From positions 62,001-126,000 of the forward strand of contig NZ_JAGHZS010000006.1 in assembly GCF_017745275.1 (NCBI RefSeq): DNA of 64,000 bases, in the 5' to 3' direction. Position numbers and translations under genes: made by a program. Under the pieces are notes generated by a model, which saw only the letters and a list, made by a program, of their open reading frames with translations, was not told the origin of the DNA and made no database searches. The stretch's first letter is position 1, and every line of letters starts with the position of its first letter. The stretch comes from Chitinophaga sp. (GTDB taxonomy: Bacteria; Bacteroidota; Bacteroidia; Chitinophagales; Chitinophagaceae). Below are positions 26,207-35,350 of this stretch, piece by piece.

Positions 26207-27427
26207 ATGTTAGATCAGAAACAACATATAAAACTGCCGGAAGGCTCACTCGAAAAAGATACGACCACGCTTAACCTGGGTCCTACTCACCCGGCTACAC
26301 ACGGCGTATTTCAGAACATTCTGGAAATCGATGGCGAACGTATTGTAAGCGCTGTTTCTACCGTAGGGTATATCCACCGCGCTTTCGAAAAAATCGCAGA
26401 ACGTCGTCCCTACTACCAGATTACACCACTCACCGATCGTTTGAATTATTGCTCTGCCCCTATTAATAATATGGGTTGGTTGCTGACCGTAGAAAAACTC
26501 CTGGGTATTGAAACACCTAAAAGAGTAGATTATCTGCGTGTGATCATCATGGAGCTGGCACGTATTGCAGATCACCTGATCTGTAGCTCCGTAATGGGAG
26601 TAGATACCGGTGCATTAACCGGTTTCGTATACGTGATGACCTATCGGGAATTGATATACGAAATTTATGAGGAGATATGCGGCTCCCGTCTTACCACCAA
26701 CATCGGTCGTATTGGCGGTTTTGAAAGAAATTTCACTCCGGCTGCATTTGCCAAAATAGAACGCTTCCTCGCTGAATATCCTGCTGTACTGAAAGAATTT
26801 GAAACCCTGCTGACCCGCAACCGTATCTTCATGGAGCGTACCCAGGGCGTAGGTGGTATCAGCGCAGAAAGAGCCCTCAGCTATGGATTCACTGGTCCTA
26901 ACCTGCGTGCAGCAGGCGTGGATTACGATGTACGCGTAGCTAATCCTTATTGCTCTTACCAGGACTTTGATTTCTCCATTCCTGTAGGTACTACCGGTGA
27001 TAGCTACGACCGTTTCCAGGTACGTAACGCTGAAATGTGGGAAAGTATCAGCATCATCCGTCAGGCGATGGATAAACTGAAATCACTGCCTGATGATGTA
27101 TACCATGCAGATATCCCTGCTTACTACCTGCCTGCTAAACAAGATGTATATACGAAAATGGAAGCCCTCATCTATCACTTTAAAATAGTGATGGGTGAAG
27201 CCGATATATTGCCAGGTGAAGTATACAACGCCGTAGAAGGGGCAAATGGGGAACTTGGATTTTACCTGATCAGCGATGGTGGCCGTAGTCCTTACAGATT
27301 GCATTTCCGCCGTCCCTGCTTCATTTATTACCAGGCATATGCTGAACTGGTAAAAGGTGGTATGTTGAGTGATGCGATCGTTTGTATGAGTAGTCTGAAC
27401 CTGATTGCAGGTGAGCTGGATGCGTAG
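26207..27427 (+). CDS. nuoD: NADH-quinone oxidoreductase subunit D
   Basis: The 49-kDa-type subunit (406 residues), which forms the quinone-binding pocket with NuoB. Visible signatures are LNLGPTHPATHGVF near the N-terminus, GYIHRAFEK near 50, RIGGFERNF near 165 and the C-terminal SLNLIAGELDA. It begins 12 bases after nuoC. Confidence 0.96.
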   Translation: MLDQKQHIKLPEGSLEKDTTTLNLGPTHPATHGVFQNILEIDGERIVSAVSTVGYIHRAFEKIAERRPYYQITPLTDRLNYCSAPINNMGWLLTVEKLLGIETPKRVDYLRVIIMELARIADHLICSSVMGVDTGALTGFVYVMTYRELIYEIYEEICGSRLTTNIGRIGGFERNFTPAAFAKIERFLAEYPAVLKEFETLLTRNRIFMERTQGVGGISAERALSYGFTGPNLRAAGVDYDVRVANPYCSYQDFDFSIPVGTTGDSYDRFQVRNAEMWESISIIRQAMDKLKSLPDDVYHADIPAYYLPAKQDVYTKMEALIYHFKIVMGEADILPGEVYNAVEGANGELGFYLISDGGRSPYRLHFRRPCFIYYQAYAELVKGGMLSDAIVCMSSLNLIAGELDA

Positions 27428-27494
27428 TAGCCACTTGCGGTGAGAATACGATTCTGCTAAAGAATATTTTGAAGATTAAAGCTGATTAAAAATA

Positions 27495-27998
27495 ATGGCT
27501 GTGGTTCAATTTTCGGAAGAGAAACTGAATAAAGTAAAAGAAATCATTGCACGCTACCCGCAAGGGAAGCAGAAAAGTGCATTGATACCGGTGCTGCACC
27601 TGGCTCAGGAAGCATTTGGTGGATGGTTAAGTGCAGAAACAATGGACTACGTAGCAACGTTACTGCAACTCGAACCAATTGAAGTATACGAGGTAGCAAC
27701 TTTCTATAGCATGTTCAATCTGAAACCAGTAGGCACCTATCTTTTTGAGGTATGCCAAACTGGTCCATGCATGGTAAGCGGCTCTGATCAGATCATTGAT
27801 TATATTAAAACAAAACTGGGAATCGGTGTAGGCGAAACTACAGCAGACGGGTTATTTACCCTGAAAACGGTAGAGTGCCTCGGTGCCTGCGGATATGCAC
27901 CCATGATGCAATTGGGTAAACATTACCGCGAACACCTCACACCAGCCAAGGTTGATGAAATCATTGCAGAATGCAGGGCTAAAGCAAACGCAAACTGA
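27495..27998 (+). CDS. nuoE: NADH-quinone oxidoreductase subunit E
   Basis: The 24-kDa-type subunit, 167 residues, of the NADH-oxidising module with one [2Fe-2S] cluster. Four cysteines are present in the expected arrangement: EVCQTGPCMVSG and VECLGACGYAP. The helical N-terminal region includes YPQGKQKSALIPVLHLAQE. Its TGA stop overlaps the ATG of the next small gene by one base. Confidence 0.95.
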   Translation: MAVVQFSEEKLNKVKEIIARYPQGKQKSALIPVLHLAQEAFGGWLSAETMDYVATLLQLEPIEVYEVATFYSMFNLKPVGTYLFEVCQTGPCMVSGSDQIIDYIKTKLGIGVGETTADGLFTLKTVECLGACGYAPMMQLGKHYREHLTPAKVDEIIAECRAKANAN

Positions 27999-28210
27999 TG
28001 CATCCGAAAAACAACACATTCATGCGTTTAAAGGAAATGTATCAGCGCCACAAGCTGCAATTTGTTGAAGCACTATTGCTGATGGGTTTACTCACAGCAT
28101 TATGGCGGATCGACAACTGGTTTGTTTCCTTTATTTGTGGTGTTAGCGCCGGCCTGCTGTTTTACAGACTGGCAGACCGCATTTCGCAACACGGCATACG
28201 TAAGGCATAA
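27998..28210 (+). CDS. Small membrane protein encoded between nuoE and nuoF
   Basis: A 70-codon gene whose ATG shares one base with the nuoE stop (TGATG), a sign of translational coupling. An alternative ATG eight codons in would give MRLKEMYQRHK. The product has a basic N-terminus and one or two hydrophobic segments (FVEALLLMGLLTALWRI and VSFICGVSAGLLFYRLA). It is not one of the fourteen standard complex I subunits. A role in complex I assembly or membrane attachment of the NADH module is inferred only from position. I do not recognise the family. Confidence 0.7.
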   Translation: MHPKNNTFMRLKEMYQRHKLQFVEALLLMGLLTALWRIDNWFVSFICGVSAGLLFYRLADRISQHGIRKA

Positions 28211-28276
28211 AAGATATACACAAAAATCTGTTGATGGGACCGGGTATACCGGCACCATTACACCATAAGGAAGACA

Positions 28277-29635
28277 ATGGGACGCAAATTACTGTTAGAT
28301 AAAGCACATATTGAAGGCATCCGGTACTACGACACCTACCGGGCCAACGGCGGTTATGCGGCAGCTGAAAAGGCGCTGAAAACGATGGGGCCGGACGGCG
28401 TACTGGAAGAAGTGAAAAAGAGCGGCCTGAGAGGTCGTGGTGGTGCAGGGTTCCCTACCGGCATGAAATGGAGTTTCATCGCCAAACCAGAAGGTGTTCC
28501 CCGTTACCTCGTTTGTAACGCGGATGAATCAGAACCCGGTACATTTAAAGACCGCTACCTGATGGAGTTTATCCCACATCTCCTCATCGAAGGACTCCTC
28601 ATCTCCAGCTTTACCCTCGGTGCTAACAGTTGCTATATCTACATCCGCGGTGAATACGCCTGGATTCCGGAAATCCTGGAACAGGCCATTGCAGAAGCAA
28701 AAAATAAAGGCTGGCTGGGTAAAAATATCCTGGGTACCGGTTTTGACCTGGAAATATATGTACAACGCGGTGCAGGCGCTTATATCTGCGGTGAAGAAAC
28801 TGCCCTGATTGAATCCCTGGAAGGTAAACGCGGTAATCCACGTATTAAGCCACCATTCCCGGCGGTGAAAGGATTATGGCAATCTCCTACTGTAGTAAAC
28901 AACGTTGAAACACTTGCAGCTGTAGTTCCTATCGTGAACATCGGCGGTGATGAATATATTAAATATGGCACCGGCAAATCTACCGGTACCAAACTGATTT
29001 CTGCCTGTGGTAATATCAACAAACCCGGTGTATATGAAATTGAAATGAATATCTCCGTAGAAGAATTTATCTATTCTGATGAATACTGCGGTGGTATCAA
29101 AAATAATAAACGCCTGAAAGCCTGTATCCCCGGTGGATCTTCTGTTCCGGTGTTACCAGCTAACCTGCTGCTGAAAACAGCGAAAGGTGAAACGCGCATG
29201 ATGACTTACGAAAGCCTGGCAGATGGCGGATTTGCTACCGGTTCCATGTTGGGATCAGGTGGTTTTATTGTGATGGATGAAGACCAGTGCATTGTACGTA
29301 ACACTCTCACCTTTGCCCGCTTCTATCACCACGAAAGCTGCGGTCAGTGTAGCCCTTGCCGTGAAGGTACCGGCTGGATGAAGAAAGTGCTGCACAACAT
29401 TGAATACGGTAAAGGCAAAATGAGTGATATTGATTTGCTGTGGGATATTCAACGCAAAATTGAAGGAAATACGATCTGCCCGCTTGGTGATGCAGCAGCA
29501 TGGCCGGTAGCAGCAGCTATCCGTCACTTCCGCGATGAATTCGAATGGCATGTGGCTAATCCACAGGAATCACAGACCCGTAATTTCGGATTGGCGCATT
29601 ATGCAGATCCGTTACCAACACCAGCTGCCGTGTAA
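28277..29635 (+). CDS. nuoF: NADH-quinone oxidoreductase subunit F
   Basis: The 51-kDa-type subunit, 452 residues, that binds NADH, FMN and the N3 [4Fe-4S] cluster. The NADH/FMN sites show as GRGGAGFPTGMKW near 52 and GAGAYICGEETALIESLEG near 165. Cluster ligands are in CGQCSPCREGT near 350 with a further Cys near 395 (NTICPLGD). It starts 66 bases after the small gene that follows nuoE. Confidence 0.96.
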   Translation: MGRKLLLDKAHIEGIRYYDTYRANGGYAAAEKALKTMGPDGVLEEVKKSGLRGRGGAGFPTGMKWSFIAKPEGVPRYLVCNADESEPGTFKDRYLMEFIPHLLIEGLLISSFTLGANSCYIYIRGEYAWIPEILEQAIAEAKNKGWLGKNILGTGFDLEIYVQRGAGAYICGEETALIESLEGKRGNPRIKPPFPAVKGLWQSPTVVNNVETLAAVVPIVNIGGDEYIKYGTGKSTGTKLISACGNINKPGVYEIEMNISVEEFIYSDEYCGGIKNNKRLKACIPGGSSVPVLPANLLLKTAKGETRMMTYESLADGGFATGSMLGSGGFIVMDEDQCIVRNTLTFARFYHHESCGQCSPCREGTGWMKKVLHNIEYGKGKMSDIDLLWDIQRKIEGNTICPLGDAAAWPVAAAIRHFRDEFEWHVANPQESQTRNFGLAHYADPLPTPAAV

Positions 29636-29724
29636 TGTGGATTAACAAACCAATGAATAGTAAATAAGATACAAAATCATAAACTTTGCTTCGTAGCTAG
29701 CCTGCAGGCAAAAACTATAATAAG

Positions 29725-30813
29725 ATGGCGGAGGAAAAAAAATTATTTAAGGTTAAAATCGATAACATCTCTGTAGAGGTGGAACCCGGTACAACCATAC
29801 TGAACGCGGCCAGACAGATAGGAGGAGAAATAGTGCCGCCAGCCATGTGTTACTATTCCAAGCTGCAGGGTAGCGGTGGTAAATGCCGTACCTGCCTGGT
29901 AAAAGTATCCAAAGGTTCAGATGCCGATCCGCGCCCTATGCCTAAACTGGTGGCCAGCTGCCGTACTACCGTGATGGATGGTATGGAAGTAGCCAACATC
30001 ACTTCTCCGGAAGTATTGGACGCACGTAAAGGAGTAGTGGAATTCCTGTTGCTAAATCACCCGCTGGATTGCCCGGTATGTGATCAGGCCGGGGAATGCC
30101 ACCTGCAGGATCTGAGCTACGAACACGGTGCAGACGCTACCCGCTACGAATTCAAACGCAGAACTTTTGATAAAGTAGACCTCGGCGATCATATCAAATT
30201 ACACATGACCCGTTGCATCCTTTGCTACCGTTGTGTGTACACCGCTGATCAACTCACTGAAAAACGTGAACACGGGGTGTTGGGCCGTGGAGATGCTTCC
30301 GAAATCAGTACTTACATCTCCCAATCCCTGGATAATGACTTTATCGGTAACGTGATCGATGTATGCCCGGTAGGCGCATTAACAGATCAGACCTTCCGTT
30401 TCAAAAATCGTGTATGGTTCCTGAAACCGGTAGATGCGCACCGTGACTGCGAAAATCCTAAATGCTGCGGTAAAACAGTATTGTGGATGCGCGGTGATGA
30501 AGTATTCCGTGTAACAGCCCGCAAAGATAAATACGGCGAAGTAGAAGCATTTATCTGCGATACCTGCCGTTTTGATAAAAAAGAGGCGAAAGACTGGATC
30601 ATTGAAGGTCCACGCAAAATTGAACGTAACAGCGTTATTTCTCAGGGTCACTATGTGAATACCGTGAAACCTAAAGATGCGCTGGTGGAAGTATTGGATG
30701 GAAGACAACCTAAACTGGTGTTTAATATTCACTCTGAAAGCCAGGTAAACAGACCGGAGATAGATCTTTCTAAGATCCCCGGCCCGGCTCACTCTGATGA
30801 TTTTAAGAAGTAA
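29725..30813 (+). CDS. nuoG: NADH-quinone oxidoreductase subunit G, short form
   Basis: Iron-sulfur subunit of the NADH module. Ligand sets are visible for an N-terminal [2Fe-2S] ferredoxin-type cluster (CYYSKLQGSGGKCRTCLVKV near 45-65), a His/Cys-ligated cluster (HPLDCPVCDQAGECHLQD near 112) and a ferredoxin-type set (RCILCYRC near 165, then CPVGAL). A later Cys group (CENPKCCG and CDTCRF) suggests the start of the molybdopterin-oxidoreductase-like region. At 362 residues the protein lacks most of the large C-terminal domain of the roughly 900-residue enterobacterial NuoG. Short forms are common in Bacteroidota as far as I recall. Confidence 0.9.
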   Translation: MAEEKKLFKVKIDNISVEVEPGTTILNAARQIGGEIVPPAMCYYSKLQGSGGKCRTCLVKVSKGSDADPRPMPKLVASCRTTVMDGMEVANITSPEVLDARKGVVEFLLLNHPLDCPVCDQAGECHLQDLSYEHGADATRYEFKRRTFDKVDLGDHIKLHMTRCILCYRCVYTADQLTEKREHGVLGRGDASEISTYISQSLDNDFIGNVIDVCPVGALTDQTFRFKNRVWFLKPVDAHRDCENPKCCGKTVLWMRGDEVFRVTARKDKYGEVEAFICDTCRFDKKEAKDWIIEGPRKIERNSVISQGHYVNTVKPKDALVEVLDGRQPKLVFNIHSESQVNRPEIDLSKIPGPAHSDDFKK

Positions 30814-30834
30814 CAATCGTAATTACGTGTAAGT

Positions 30835-31878
30835 ATGACCTTATTAAGCATAGATTGGTTTTTTATAATTGAAAAAGTACTCCTGATATCAGTGGTACTG
30901 GTGCTTTCACTGGTAGTGGCTATGTATTCTACCTGGGGCGAAAGAAAAGTAGCGGCATGGATCCAGGATCGTTTGGGTCCTAATCGTGCAGGTCCGATGG
31001 GACTGTTACAGCCGCTCGCTGATGGTGGTAAACTCTTCTTCAAAGAGGAAATTATCCCTACTAATTCCAGCCGCTTCCTCTTTATCCTGGGACCATCTAT
31101 TGCTATGATGGTGGCCTGTATGACCAGCGCTGTAATTCCCTGGGGCGATAGCCTGGTAATTGCCGGTCGTACTATTTCCCTGCAAATCGCTGATGTAAAC
31201 ATTGGTATCCTCTTCATCTTCGGTGTAGTGAGCATGGGTGTGTATGGTATCATGATTGGTGGATGGGCATCTAACAACAAGTTTTCCCTGTTGGCATCTA
31301 TTCGTGCGGCTTCCCAGATTATCTCTTATGAGTTGCCTATGGGCCTGGCTTTGATTGCCCTGCTGATGTTAACCGGCTCCCTGAGCTTAAAAGATATCGT
31401 GGAGCAACAGCGCCACGGCTTGTGGAACGTGGTGTATCAGCCGCTGGGTTTCTTTATCTTCCTGGTATGTGCTTTCGCAGAGTGTAACCGCGCTCCTTTC
31501 GATTTACCGGAAGCGGAGAACGAGTTGAATGGTGGTTATCACCTGGAATATTCTTCTATGAAACTGGGTTTCTTCCTGTTTGCGGAATATATCAACATGT
31601 TTATCAGCTCTGCCCTGATTTCTACCATGTACTTCGGTGGCTATGCCTTCCCGTATATGGATAAACTGGGCCTGGATGGTAACTTGCTCACCATTCTTGG
31701 ATTCCTGGCGTTGTTTATTAAAACACTTGGTTTCATATTTTTCTTTATGTGGGTGCGCTGGACTGTTCCGAGATTCCGTTATGATCAGCTGATGCGTTTG
31801 GGTTGGAAAATCATGATTCCACTGGCATTGGCGAATATGCTGATCACAGGAGCTTTAATACTGGCACGTCAACATTAA
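30835..31878 (+). CDS. nuoH: NADH-quinone oxidoreductase subunit H
   Basis: Membrane subunit at the base of the peripheral arm, 347 residues with about eight helices, lining the quinone entry site. Typical elements are GERKVAAWIQDRLGPNRAGP near 32-52, SYELPMGLALIA near 167, and ECNRAPFDLPEAENELNGGY near 215. It begins 21 bases after nuoG. Confidence 0.96.
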   Translation: MTLLSIDWFFIIEKVLLISVVLVLSLVVAMYSTWGERKVAAWIQDRLGPNRAGPMGLLQPLADGGKLFFKEEIIPTNSSRFLFILGPSIAMMVACMTSAVIPWGDSLVIAGRTISLQIADVNIGILFIFGVVSMGVYGIMIGGWASNNKFSLLASIRAASQIISYELPMGLALIALLMLTGSLSLKDIVEQQRHGLWNVVYQPLGFFIFLVCAFAECNRAPFDLPEAENELNGGYHLEYSSMKLGFFLFAEYINMFISSALISTMYFGGYAFPYMDKLGLDGNLLTILGFLALFIKTLGFIFFFMWVRWTVPRFRYDQLMRLGWKIMIPLALANMLITGALILARQH

Positions 31879-31929
31879 TATCATCTAATTAAATACACAC
31901 CTTGGTGTGGATTAAATAAAGCATTTATT

Positions 31930-32433
31930 ATGCAAGCATTAACAAACAGGGCAAAAGCAGTAGATCGCCGGCCAATGAGCTTCGCGGAGAAGTTGTATAT
32001 CCCGGCTATTGCAAAAGGGATGGGTATTACTTTCAAACACCTTTTTCAACGCAAGGCAACAGTAAGTTTCCCTGAGAAGAAACGAGAGTTTAGCCCGGTG
32101 TTCCGTGGTTTACATGTTTTGAACCGGGACGAAGAAGGACGTGAAAGATGTACTGCCTGCGGATTGTGCGCGGTAGCCTGTCCTGCTGAAGCCATTACCA
32201 TGGAGGCAGCAGAAAGAAAACCAGGAGAAGAAAACCTGTACAGGGAAGAGAAATATGCGGCGAAGTATGAAATTAATATGCTGCGTTGCATTTTCTGTGG
32301 TTTTTGTGAAGAAGCCTGTCCTAAAGATGCGGTATATATGTCTGAAACCTTTGCTCCTGCAAACTATCAGCGTAAAGGGTTTATCTATGGAAAAGATGAC
32401 CTGTTGATTCCTCATCCGAAAGAGAACAAATAA
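31930..32433 (+). CDS. nuoI: NADH-quinone oxidoreductase subunit I
   Basis: The 23-kDa-type ferredoxin subunit, 167 residues, with two [4Fe-4S] clusters (N6a and N6b). The two ligand sets are CTACGLCAVACP near 74-85 and CIFCGFCEEACP near 116-127. The N-terminal part is an amphipathic region that docks on NuoH. Confidence 0.95.
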   Translation: MQALTNRAKAVDRRPMSFAEKLYIPAIAKGMGITFKHLFQRKATVSFPEKKREFSPVFRGLHVLNRDEEGRERCTACGLCAVACPAEAITMEAAERKPGEENLYREEKYAAKYEINMLRCIFCGFCEEACPKDAVYMSETFAPANYQRKGFIYGKDDLLIPHPKENK

Positions 32434-32486
32434 TATTATTCACAGCGCACATTTAGCTAAAAATACAATAGTCAAACATAGCAGAG

Positions 32487-32987
32487 ATGGGAATGAGTAT
32501 ACAACAAATAATTTTCATGGTGCTGTCGGTCATCGCGCTGGTATCAGCGTTGGGCGTGGTATTGAGTAAGAACCCTGTGACGAGCGTATTGTGCCTGATC
32601 GTAACATTCTTTACCATTGCCGGGCATTATATCATGCTGAATGCGCAGTTTCTGGCAGTAGTGCATATCATTGTATATGCGGGTGCTATCATGGTATTGT
32701 TCCTGTACGTGATGATGCTGATGAACCTGAATGCTGAACTGGAGCCGCAGAAACGCAACTGGCTGAAATATGCAGGAGCTATCAGCGGTGGTGCTTTACT
32801 GGTAGTATTGGTAGCCGCGCTGCGCGATGCCAGTATGCCGGCGCTGAGCACACAGGCTACTGAAATTGGTTTGATCCAAAACCTCGGTCAGTTGCTGTTC
32901 AAACAATACGTAGTACCATTTGAAGTGAGCAGTATCCTGTTCCTCAGTGCAATGGTGGGAGCCGTAGTAATTGGTAAAAAAGACTAG
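32487..32987 (+). CDS. nuoJ: NADH-quinone oxidoreductase subunit J
   Basis: Membrane subunit of 166 residues with five helices. The conserved stretch VVHIIVYAGAIMVLFLYVMM near 55-75 is the family hallmark. A run of four 7-base repeats lies between its stop and nuoK. Confidence 0.93.
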   Translation: MGMSIQQIIFMVLSVIALVSALGVVLSKNPVTSVLCLIVTFFTIAGHYIMLNAQFLAVVHIIVYAGAIMVLFLYVMMLMNLNAELEPQKRNWLKYAGAISGGALLVVLVAALRDASMPALSTQATEIGLIQNLGQLLFKQYVVPFEVSSILFLSAMVGAVVIGKKD

Positions 32988-33012
32988 CAATATATGGATA
33001 TACGGGTCTCTC

Positions 33013-33040
33013 CGTAATTCGTAATTCGTAATTCGTAATT
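33013..33040 (+). repeat. Four tandem copies of the heptamer CGTAATT
   Basis: Exact copies occupy 33013-33019, 33020-33026, 33027-33033 and 33034-33040, in the 59-base gap between nuoJ and nuoK, seven bases before the nuoK ATG. Heptamer runs of this kind are prone to slippage and would alter leader length or spacing within the operon. Confidence 0.9.
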
Positions 33041-33046
33041 TATTTT

Positions 33047-33364
33047 ATGCCTGTTCAATATTACATATTCCTGAGTATCGCCTTGTTTTGCATAGGTGTG
33101 ATGGGTGTACTGATGCGCAGAAATGCGATCATTATTTTTATGTGCATAGAGCTGATGCTGAATGCGGTGAACCTGTTGATGGTATCCTTCTCCAAAATGT
33201 GGGCAGATGCAGGCAGGGTAGATGCCGGATCGGCGCAGCTGTTTGTATTCTTTATTATGGTGGTAGCGGCTGCAGAAGTGGCGGTAGGATTGGCTATCAT
33301 TACGATGGTCTACAGAAATACACACTCAGTAGATATTAACATTCTTAACAGGCTGAAAAATTAA
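33047..33364 (+). CDS. nuoK: NADH-quinone oxidoreductase subunit K
   Basis: Small membrane subunit of 105 residues with three helices. The conserved acidic residue in MCIELMLNAVNLL (near 36) and the second in VAAAEVAVGLAII (near 73) belong to the proton-translocating path. Confidence 0.94.
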   Translation: MPVQYYIFLSIALFCIGVMGVLMRRNAIIIFMCIELMLNAVNLLMVSFSKMWADAGRVDAGSAQLFVFFIMVVAAAEVAVGLAIITMVYRNTHSVDINILNRLKN

Positions 33365-33418
33365 TAATTCTGCTTTCTTAATTATTAACTTTTTCGACGT
33401 CGTAAATAGAATTGATAA

Positions 33419-35317
33419 ATGATTAATCTAGTTTGGCTGGTACCATTTTTACCATTATTAGGTTTCCTGGTGAATGGATTGGGACGCAGATTTTTATCCA
33501 AGTCCCTGGTAGGATTTGTTGGCAGTGGCGCTGTACTTGCGTCCTTTGTGATTAGCTTATTAATATTCCTGGAAGTGAAAACTCCGGGATTTTCCGCACA
33601 GGTAGTTACCCTGTTTGATTTCATTAATGTAGGTTCCCTGCATATTCCTTTTGCTTTCCAGGTAGATCAGTTGAGTGCCTTGTTCCTGCTGGTGATCACC
33701 GGCGTAGGTACCCTGATTCATATCTACTCCACTTCTTACATGCATGATGAAAGCAACGAAAGCTTCGCCAGGTATTTTGCTTACCTGAACCTCTTCGTTT
33801 TCTCCATGCTGATCCTGGTGTTGGGTGCCAACTATGTGATGATGTTTATTGGTTGGGAAGGTGTAGGTCTTTGCTCTTACCTCCTGATTGGTTTCTGGTT
33901 TAAGAATACCAGCTACAACAACGCCGCCAAGAAAGCATTTATCATGAACCGTATTGGTGACTTAGGTTTCCTGATCGCCATCTTCTTTATGATCATGCAA
34001 TTTGGAACAGTTACTTTCCCGGATGTATTTGCTAAAGCAGCGCCACTGGGCATGAATAACGGTATTCTCACCGCTATTGCCATGTTGCTGTTTGTAGGTG
34101 CGATGGGTAAATCTGCCCAGATCCCTTTATATACCTGGTTACCGGATGCGATGGCGGGTCCTACTCCTGTATCTGCCCTGATCCACGCGGCTACCATGGT
34201 GACTGCCGGTATTTATATGATTGCACGCAGCAACGTAATATATACCCTGGCACCACATATCCAAACCGTGATTGCTATCATCGGTCTGGCTACGGCTTTA
34301 TTTGCTGCCTCTATTGCGTTAAAGCAAAACGATATTAAAAAAGTACTGGCTTATTCTACGGTGAGCCAGTTAGGTTATATGTTCCTGGCCCTCGGCGTAG
34401 GTGCTTACGGAGCGGCTGTGTTTCACGTGATGACACACGCCTTCTTTAAAGCGCTGTTGTTCCTGGGTTCCGGTTCTGTGATTCATGCTATGGGTGGAGA
34501 GCAGGATATCCGGAAAATGGGTGGACTGAAAAAATTCATGCCTACAACAGCCTGGACATTCCTCGTAGGCTGTCTGGCAATTGCAGGTATCCCCGGCTTC
34601 TCCGGTTTCTTCTCGAAAGATGAGATCCTGGCGCAGGCATATGCCAATAACCCGGTATTATATGTATTGGGCCTGATTGGTGCGCTGATGACCGCCTTCT
34701 ATATGTTCCGTTTATACTACATTACTTTCAGCGGTAAATTCCGTGGTACACATGACCAGGAACATCACCTGCATGAAAGTCCTTCTGCTATTACCATTCC
34801 ATTGGTAATACTGGCAGTGCTGTCTGTAATAGGTGGTTATGTAGGTTTACCGGAAGTATTTGGAACGAAGAACCTGCTGGCAGAATACCTGGCGCCGGTT
34901 TTTGCGCCTTCTGCTCCTTTTGCAGTACCGCATCACCTGTCACATGGTACAGAGTGGCTGCTGATGGGTGTGAGCAGTGCATTGGTAATTGTATTCATCC
35001 TGTTTGCACGTCAGAAATTTGCGAACTATGAAGATGCTGGTACAGAAAGTACCGGTTTTGCCAAAGTGCTCGAAAATAAATGGTACATAGACGAATTGTA
35101 TGATACTATCATCGTTAAGCCACTCTACGAATTAGGCCGTTTCTTCCGTGATACCGTGGAAAAAGCAGGTATCGACAGGTTGGTAAATGGTATAGGCCGT
35201 GGTGTACAATTGGGCGGACAGCGTATCCGGTTGTTACAAAGTGGCCAGGTAGGATTTTACATCTTTGCCATGGTGATTGGTATGATCGTATTATTTGTGA
35301 TCGGATTCTTATTATAA
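33419..35317 (+). CDS. nuoL: NADH-quinone oxidoreductase subunit L
   Basis: The largest antiporter-like proton-pumping subunit, 632 residues with about sixteen helices and the long lateral helix near the C-terminus. Characteristic segments are FIGWEGVGLCSYLLIGFW near 143, KSAQIPLYTWLPDAMAGPTP near 231, and the helix with HAFFKALLFLGSGSVIHA near 345. The distal part includes ENKWYIDELYD near 556. It begins 54 bases after nuoK. Confidence 0.95.
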   Translation: MINLVWLVPFLPLLGFLVNGLGRRFLSKSLVGFVGSGAVLASFVISLLIFLEVKTPGFSAQVVTLFDFINVGSLHIPFAFQVDQLSALFLLVITGVGTLIHIYSTSYMHDESNESFARYFAYLNLFVFSMLILVLGANYVMMFIGWEGVGLCSYLLIGFWFKNTSYNNAAKKAFIMNRIGDLGFLIAIFFMIMQFGTVTFPDVFAKAAPLGMNNGILTAIAMLLFVGAMGKSAQIPLYTWLPDAMAGPTPVSALIHAATMVTAGIYMIARSNVIYTLAPHIQTVIAIIGLATALFAASIALKQNDIKKVLAYSTVSQLGYMFLALGVGAYGAAVFHVMTHAFFKALLFLGSGSVIHAMGGEQDIRKMGGLKKFMPTTAWTFLVGCLAIAGIPGFSGFFSKDEILAQAYANNPVLYVLGLIGALMTAFYMFRLYYITFSGKFRGTHDQEHHLHESPSAITIPLVILAVLSVIGGYVGLPEVFGTKNLLAEYLAPVFAPSAPFAVPHHLSHGTEWLLMGVSSALVIVFILFARQKFANYEDAGTESTGFAKVLENKWYIDELYDTIIVKPLYELGRFFRDTVEKAGIDRLVNGIGRGVQLGGQRIRLLQSGQVGFYIFAMVIGMIVLFVIGFLL

Positions 35318-35350
35318 ACCAATAGCAGAAGTTACAAGCGCAGATAAATT

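Noticed and set aside
33013..33040. Possible CRISPR-like array at the heptamer run
   Set aside because: The units are seven bases, directly adjacent with no spacers, and there are no cas genes in the window.
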